From Daphnia carinata (taxonomy: Eukaryota; Arthropoda; Branchiopoda; Diplostraca; Daphniidae): a DNA stretch of 64,000 nt. The position numbers were made by a program, and so were the translations under genes. The stretch covers positions 7,726,679 through 7,790,678 of the forward strand of contig NC_081337.1 of the NCBI RefSeq assembly GCF_022539665.2, given 5' to 3'. Below are positions 62,301 through 64,000 of this stretch, in pieces (the stretch's first letter is position 1; every line of letters starts with the position of its first letter). Under the pieces are notes generated by a model, which saw only the letters and a program-made list of their open reading frames with translations, was not told the origin of the DNA and did no database searches.

Positions 62301-64000
62301 ATAAGAGTTAGCTGAAAGCGTTTCCTCTTCGACACGCACACACGCTGAGATCGCGAACGACTTAGATATCAAAATTTGATTGTTTTGTTCTCATCATGCA
62401 TCATGCCGGCGCTTGGAGTTGGAATTTTAATGAAACAACGTGAATGAATAGCTTCGCGGCTGCCTTGACTATCGATTTCCAACAGACACAATCGGAAGGC
62501 AGAAGAAGAACAAAAGAAAAGCATTCGTGATTTAATATTTTTACGAAGAAATTTTGAAAGCAATTTTTCATGGTTCAAGAAGCCGACGATCAGCGTCTTG
62601 CTGGTGCTGGAGCAGACATGTAAAAGACGTGCGTTGTGGCACACAAAGGCAGGTAAAGAAATCGCCCTTGAAACAGCTTTAAGTAACTAGTCACTTAGAT
62701 TGTTAACCATAAAGAAGTCAATCTGTCCTTGCTAGTTTGTTTACAAAAGTGTTTTTCTTCTGTTGGGAAAGAGTATTGGGTTTGCGTGAAACCGACAGCG
62801 AACTACAAAGAGGAACAGGTCTGCATAGCTACTTGGGCGCCTGCCAAATCAAGCAATTCAACATAAGTCAGGTAAGATGTTTAAAAAAAAAACTTGGTAG
62901 ACGGCCTGTTTGCCTTCACAAACTACTGATATGCGGTCCAGAGATATGAAACATTACTATCATAGTTTTCATAGGAGATGCGGAACAATGTCTTTTTGCA
63001 ACTATAAGAACACGATCACTACGGAAATGTAAAGCCGGCGGAAAAAGTTTTTATCTAGGAATTTAGAAGCCTCAAAATCGTAATCTTCAGGTAAAATAGC
63101 AAACAAAACTTACCGATTTTTCGCTTTGTTTCCCCCGCTGTGAAACGCCTGTTACGTAATGGTCGACATCGCTAATATTCATCCTATAGTTTTCGTTCAT
63201 CTACTATAGGCGCTCATATTTTTTTTTAAGGTAACCGTGTAAGACGAGTCATGCAAGAAAAGAAGAAAAAAATCGAATATATGACAGCTGGCAGGTTGGT
63301 GGGATAACTTGATACTGGCCGATGCCCCCACCCCCATCTTTTTGTAGAAACGGTTAGGCATTGGGGTCATTGTCAGATATATCCTTTCATTTGAGTTTTA
63401 CACTTGAGCAGTTACAAAGATGACTGATAAATTCTTGCCCACCTATACTAAATATAGTTTCAGTTGGATTTCGCTTTTCTTTATAGGAGCGCCTCTCTTT
63501 GATTTTTTTTGGAGCGTTTTTTTCTGTTATTAGAACTACGTTTGTTTGCAACAAAAAACTGACAAAGAACTATGTAAGATGAAAGAAAACTAAAAAAAAA
63601 TTGAAGGAAATAATAAGCGCTTGCATTCCATTTTTTTTTTAAAGCTGGGTCGAAATAAGAACGACGACTAAAAACTGTTCGTCACGACCACTGAGAGTTC
63701 CGTTCATTTTCTAGAAAAATGCATTTACCGAGGTGGAAAACAGAAATTATTTTAACAACTGGACTAACACCGACAAACCAATCATACCGACTGTGACATT
63801 GCCGTCGGCTGAAACCTCAAGTTATGCCATATAAGACTAACTATAGACGATTACCTATGTTGGCGTACAATAGCCTTCGTTATGACAACGCAATGTTTTA
63901 CAGACGTTGGCGTGTAAAAAGCTAACGTAAAATCAATTTCAGGAGGTGTTTTATCGGATGAAGGCAAGGTCCTATCCACGTCGGCTGAAACTGAACCTGT
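16110..64000 (+). CDS. dac: Dachshund transcription cofactor (partial, 3' end outside window)
   Basis: Ten coding exons placed: 16110-17203, 40449-40579, 44550-~44679, 50959-51044, 51144-51470, 51621-51905, 53253-53336, 56753-56893, 57661-57756 and 63943 to beyond the window. Dac is a nuclear DNA-binding cofactor of the Ski/Sno family that acts with Eyes absent and Sine oculis in eye specification and patterns limbs and brain. DachBox-N (residues 269-364 plus exon 2) and DachBox-C (exons 6-8) are both clear. Between them lie poly-Ala, His-rich, Gln/Glu-rich and Asp-rich segments typical of arthropod Dac. Splice sites are GT-AG and frames join cleanly, except at the exon 3 donor, which is lost in a poly-G tract. 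The start at 16110 (MITASSSIQS) was chosen because the upstream part of the open frame runs through poly-A and GT repeats. 16188 is an alternative ATG. The stop codon lies beyond 64000. Confidence 0.9.
17473..17489 (+). repeat. Poly-G run (17) after poly-T
   Basis: A run of about 20 T is followed directly by 17 G. It is one of several pure G or C tracts of ten or more in the window. Confidence 0.85.
17755..17786. repeat. Back-to-back poly-T / poly-A
   Basis: T12, one C, then A19: a nearly perfect inverted pair able to fold as a hairpin. The same arrangement recurs at 41605-41641, 49703-49738 and 52082-52110. Confidence 0.8.
19411..19451. promoter_or_regulatory. Clustered homeodomain core sites in dac intron 1
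   Basis: Within about 40 bases there are four ATTA/TAAT-type cores, including CAATTACC, GTAATTAATGATTG and TCAATTACG. Such clusters are typical of homeodomain-bound enhancers, and dac is a known target of homeodomain and Pax factors. Binding here is inferred from motif density alone. Confidence 0.3.
24974..24993 (+). repeat. (GT)10 microsatellite
   Basis: Perfect alternating GT seen directly, inside dac intron 1. Confidence 0.85.
27236..27252 (+). repeat. Poly-G run (about 17)
   Basis: Uninterrupted G run in dac intron 1 with a poly-A run shortly upstream. Confidence 0.85.
28065..28087 (+). repeat. TG microsatellite
   Basis: About eleven GT units in dac intron 1. Confidence 0.85.
32702..32725 (+). 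repeat. (TTC)8 microsatellite
   Basis: Trinucleotide pyrimidine repeat in dac intron 1. A related TTC tract is present at 33735-33752. Confidence 0.85.
32991..33017 (+). repeat. (TG)13 microsatellite
   Basis: Perfect alternating TG over about 27 bases in dac intron 1. Confidence 0.9.
35983..36004 (+). repeat. (AC)11 microsatellite
   Basis: Perfect alternating AC over about 22 bases in dac intron 1. Confidence 0.9.
40449..40579 (+). CDS. dac: dac exon 2: end of DachBox-N
   Basis: Joined to exon 1 by completing an Arg codon, it reads RPGRPPKRSPLMGITSPQHD and then a Lys/Pro-rich stretch ending NGDYMPYENGHNT. The R-P-G-R-P-P-K-R motif is the conserved basic tail of the Dachshund N domain. Acceptor TTCCAG lies before 40449 and donor GTAAGA at 40580. 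It covers residues 365-408 plus one base. Confidence 0.92.
41605..41641. repeat. Back-to-back poly-T / poly-A
   Basis: T13, the four bases GTCG, then A20: an inverted pair with a tetraloop-sized spacer. Confidence 0.8.
43582..43606 (+). repeat. (TG)12 microsatellite
   Basis: Perfect alternating TG in dac intron 2. Confidence 0.9.
43832..43856 (+). repeat. (GAA)8 microsatellite
   Basis: A trinucleotide purine repeat that runs directly into a poly-A stretch in dac intron 2. GAA repeats can adopt triplex structures. Confidence 0.85.
44550..44679 (+). CDS. dac: dac exon 3 (3' end obscured by poly-G)
   Basis: The acceptor TTGGGCAG ends at 44549. The exon completes a Glu codon and reads SRGMEKSPLLANGYNPPPTH, then LNPMQFMALNHAAQQ and an Ala run followed by Gln. 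The E-S-R-G-x-E-K-S-P-L-L-A-N-G-Y segment is shared with other Dachshund proteins. After the Gln codon (44675-44677) the sequence becomes pure G and no GT donor exists until well past the tract. Exon 4 requires a two-base overhang here, so an exon ending about 44679 (Gln plus GG) in an intact sequence would fit. That end is an inference. The alternative is a genuine poly-Gly extension. Confidence 0.8.
44677..44799 (+). repeat. Extreme poly-G tract (121 G of 123 bases)
   Basis: G from 44677 to 44799, broken only by AA at 44725-44726, then ATG and 20 A residues. It begins at the last base of a Gln codon in dac exon 3. It is several times longer than any other G or C run in the window. It could be a consensus artefact (no-signal base calls or slippage filling a gap) or a true expansion. 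Either way the exon 3 splice donor is missing. Confidence 0.95.
46540..46710. promoter_or_regulatory. Candidate enhancer core in dac intron 3
   Basis: This stretch is poor in homopolymers and contains GATATC, several ATTA/TAAT cores and the dense run CTAATGATTAATAATTGC at 46672-46689. Homeodomain and Six-type factors bind such motifs. The assignment rests only on motif content and contrast with the surrounding simple-sequence DNA. Confidence 0.3.
49703..49738. repeat. Back-to-back poly-T / poly-A
   Basis: T15, GGTG, then A17, in dac intron 3. Confidence 0.8.
50959..51044 (+). CDS. dac: dac exon 4: charged linker
   Basis: The acceptor CTCTCGCAG ends at 50958. After one base completing a codon it reads LKDDRSESEKTTSTLDAKAR and then DHHHQHHN before the donor GTAAGG at 51045. 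The frame continues perfectly into exon 5. The incoming frame cannot be checked because the exon 3 donor is missing, so the start is slightly less certain. Confidence 0.8.
51144..51470 (+). CDS. dac: dac exon 5: SPVLNLSKG and acidic/His-rich linker
   Basis: The acceptor TTTTCAG ends at 51143 and the donor GTAAGG starts at 51471. It begins GSSASPVLNLSKG, a short motif conserved in Dachshund proteins, then a Gln/Glu-rich helix-prone stretch, a Pro/His-rich part and an Asp-rich end (DDDDVDEEKH). The length of 327 is divisible by three, with phase-1 introns on both sides. The acidic and His runs probably form a disordered linker. Confidence 0.9.
51621..51905 (+). CDS. dac: dac exon 6: start of DachBox-C
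   Basis: The acceptor GATAG ends at 51620 and the donor GTGAGT starts at 51906. It opens ETSDEMERDGSSSPRHSD, passes an Ala/Ser-rich stretch, and reaches the conserved ENLLRNIQSLLKVAAENARQ, then QDRQANYEK. This is the first helix of the Dachshund C-terminal coiled-coil region, which mediates protein contacts including with Eyes absent. The length of 285 is in frame. Confidence 0.93.
51906..53252 (+). other. dac: dac intron 6 (1.3 kb)
   Basis: Contains the T14/A15 back-to-back tract at 52082-52110 and, near 52905-52975, a short stretch with a tRNA-like A box but no usable B box. No exon is seen. Confidence 0.8.
52082..52110. repeat. Back-to-back poly-T / poly-A
   Basis: T14 directly followed by A15, a perfect palindrome with no spacer, in dac intron 6. 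Confidence 0.85.
53253..53336 (+). CDS. dac: dac exon 7: DachBox-C coiled coil
   Basis: The acceptor TTTGACAG ends at 53252 and the donor GTAAGT starts at 53337. It encodes AELKMEILRERELRESIEKQ and then MMEDQRSR, a continuous charged helix matching the Dachshund C domain. It is 84 nt with phase-1 introns on both sides. Confidence 0.93.
53337..56752 (+). other. dac: dac intron 7 (3.4 kb)
   Basis: Begins with a (TC)15 tract at 53366-53396 close to the exon 7 donor. It has a G run near 53989-54000 and another near 54702-54713. The stretch from about 54780 to 55720 is comparatively free of homopolymers and could be regulatory. A 182-codon minus-strand open frame at 56453-57001 overlaps exon 8 and is not a recognised protein. 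Confidence 0.8.
53366..53396 (+). repeat. (TC)15 microsatellite
   Basis: Perfect CT repeat 30 bases downstream of the dac exon 7 donor. Pyrimidine tracts next to exons can bind splicing regulators, but this is only a possibility here. Confidence 0.9.
56753..56893 (+). CDS. dac: dac exon 8: DachBox-C basic helix
   Basis: The acceptor GGGATAG ends at 56752 and the donor GTGAGT starts at 56894. It reads VLYQKRLKKERRARRKLADQ and then LELETKRRCQFEEALKTTSS, the most conserved part of the Dachshund C-terminal domain (V-L-Y-Q-K-R-L-K-K-E). The last codons ETFLVIS are less conserved. It is 141 nt with phase-1 introns on both sides. Confidence 0.93.
56894..57660 (+). other. dac: dac intron 8 (767 bp)
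   Basis: AT-rich, with no exon recognised. An open frame at 57210-57494 is unrecognised. Confidence 0.8.
57661..57756 (+). CDS. dac: dac exon 9: Gln/Asn-rich C-terminal segment
   Basis: The acceptor TTCTATAG ends at 57660 and the donor GTAAGC starts at 57757. In frame it gives EKLNQEIDQERKGRQQQPSS and then QTTENNETDNTM. It continues the coiled-coil heptads briefly and then becomes polar. Its identity comes from frame, phase and position rather than conserved sequence. It is 96 nt with phase-1 introns on both sides. Confidence 0.75.
58379..58436 (+). repeat. Short tandem repeat, unit about 15 bp
   Basis: Four imperfect copies of ATAAGCCCGAAAAA (one copy reads ATAAACCCAAAAAA). It ends in CGACTTTTTCG, a short inverted repeat that could mark the edge of a small mobile element. 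No transposase-like sequence lies nearby. Confidence 0.75.
60075..60104 (+). CDS. dac: Candidate dac microexon (30 nt)
   Basis: The sequence TCCCACTTACACAG ends at 60074 as an acceptor and GTGAGC starts at 60105 as a donor. The 30 bases between are in the phase that dac needs here (one base in from exon 9, one base out to exon 10) and stay open, adding AQSAWPSFRA in frame. I have no homology support, so this is a splice-signal prediction only. Confidence 0.3.
63943..64000 (+). CDS. dac: dac exon 10 (partial, runs off window)
   Basis: The acceptor AATTTCAG ends at 63942. Joined in phase to exon 9 it reads GGVLSDEGKVLSTSAETEPV up to the window edge. The frame is open, but this segment is not strongly conserved in the family, so the call rests on phase and splice signal. 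The stop codon must lie outside the window. Confidence 0.6.

Larger units (their letters stand above)
57757..63942 (+). other. dac: dac intron 9 (6.2 kb)
   Basis: Fewer long homopolymers than intron 1. It contains a four-copy AATAAGCCCGAAAA-type tandem repeat (58379-58436), a C run (about 60848-60863) and a candidate microexon at 60075-60104. Several short open frames (for example 61114-61350 and 62737-62949) do not resemble known proteins. Confidence 0.75.

Noticed and set aside
62737-62949. Open frame in dac intron 9 that could be an exon
   Set aside because: The segment lacks homology and its splice signals do not fit the required phase convincingly.

Overview
The window looks like nuclear DNA of an arthropod, most likely a branchiopod crustacean of the Daphnia type. 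This is an inference. It rests on spliceosomal genes with GT-AG introns, very short introns (55-108 bp) in one housekeeping gene, an arthropod-style dachshund protein (poly-Ala, His-rich and Gly-rich tracts around conserved DachBox-N and DachBox-C parts), and non-coding DNA unusually full of mononucleotide runs and microsatellites. There is no operon structure and nothing that looks bacterial, viral or CRISPR-like.

Layout. From 1 to about 3.3 kb the DNA is ordinary and AT-rich with no convincing gene, except a short minus-strand stretch (2678-2785) that reads like a broken piece of an HDAC6-type deacetylase domain. From 3302 to 5430 there is a complete ten-exon plus-strand gene for the E3-binding protein of the pyruvate dehydrogenase complex (PDHX). 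It has a lipoyl domain, a peripheral-subunit-binding domain and an acyltransferase-like domain whose catalytic motif is lost. From 5431 to about 16.1 kb lies roughly 10.7 kb of non-coding DNA upstream of a developmental gene.

From 16110 to the window end lies the plus-strand transcription-cofactor gene dachshund (dac). I can place ten coding exons: a large first exon with the Ski/Sno/Dac domain, a 23.2 kb intron, then nine small exons, with the last one running off the window. Exon 3 is interrupted by an extraordinary poly-G tract (121 G in 123 bases) that removes its splice donor. This is either an assembly or sequencing artefact or a remarkable expansion. Exons 5-9 are all multiples of three and bounded by phase-1 introns, and a candidate 30-nt microexon in intron 9 follows the same rule.

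The two genes have no evident functional link. PDHX acts in mitochondrial pyruvate oxidation, while dac acts in the nucleus in eye, limb and nervous-system development. Most of the window is dac intron and flank, which is expected to hold its enhancers. I mark a few stretches relatively poor in homopolymer runs, and homeodomain-core clusters, as candidates. I did not find an undescribed multi-gene system. The most unusual features are the poly-G interruption of dac, the poly-T/poly-A back-to-back tracts, and the HDAC6-like relic beside PDHX.
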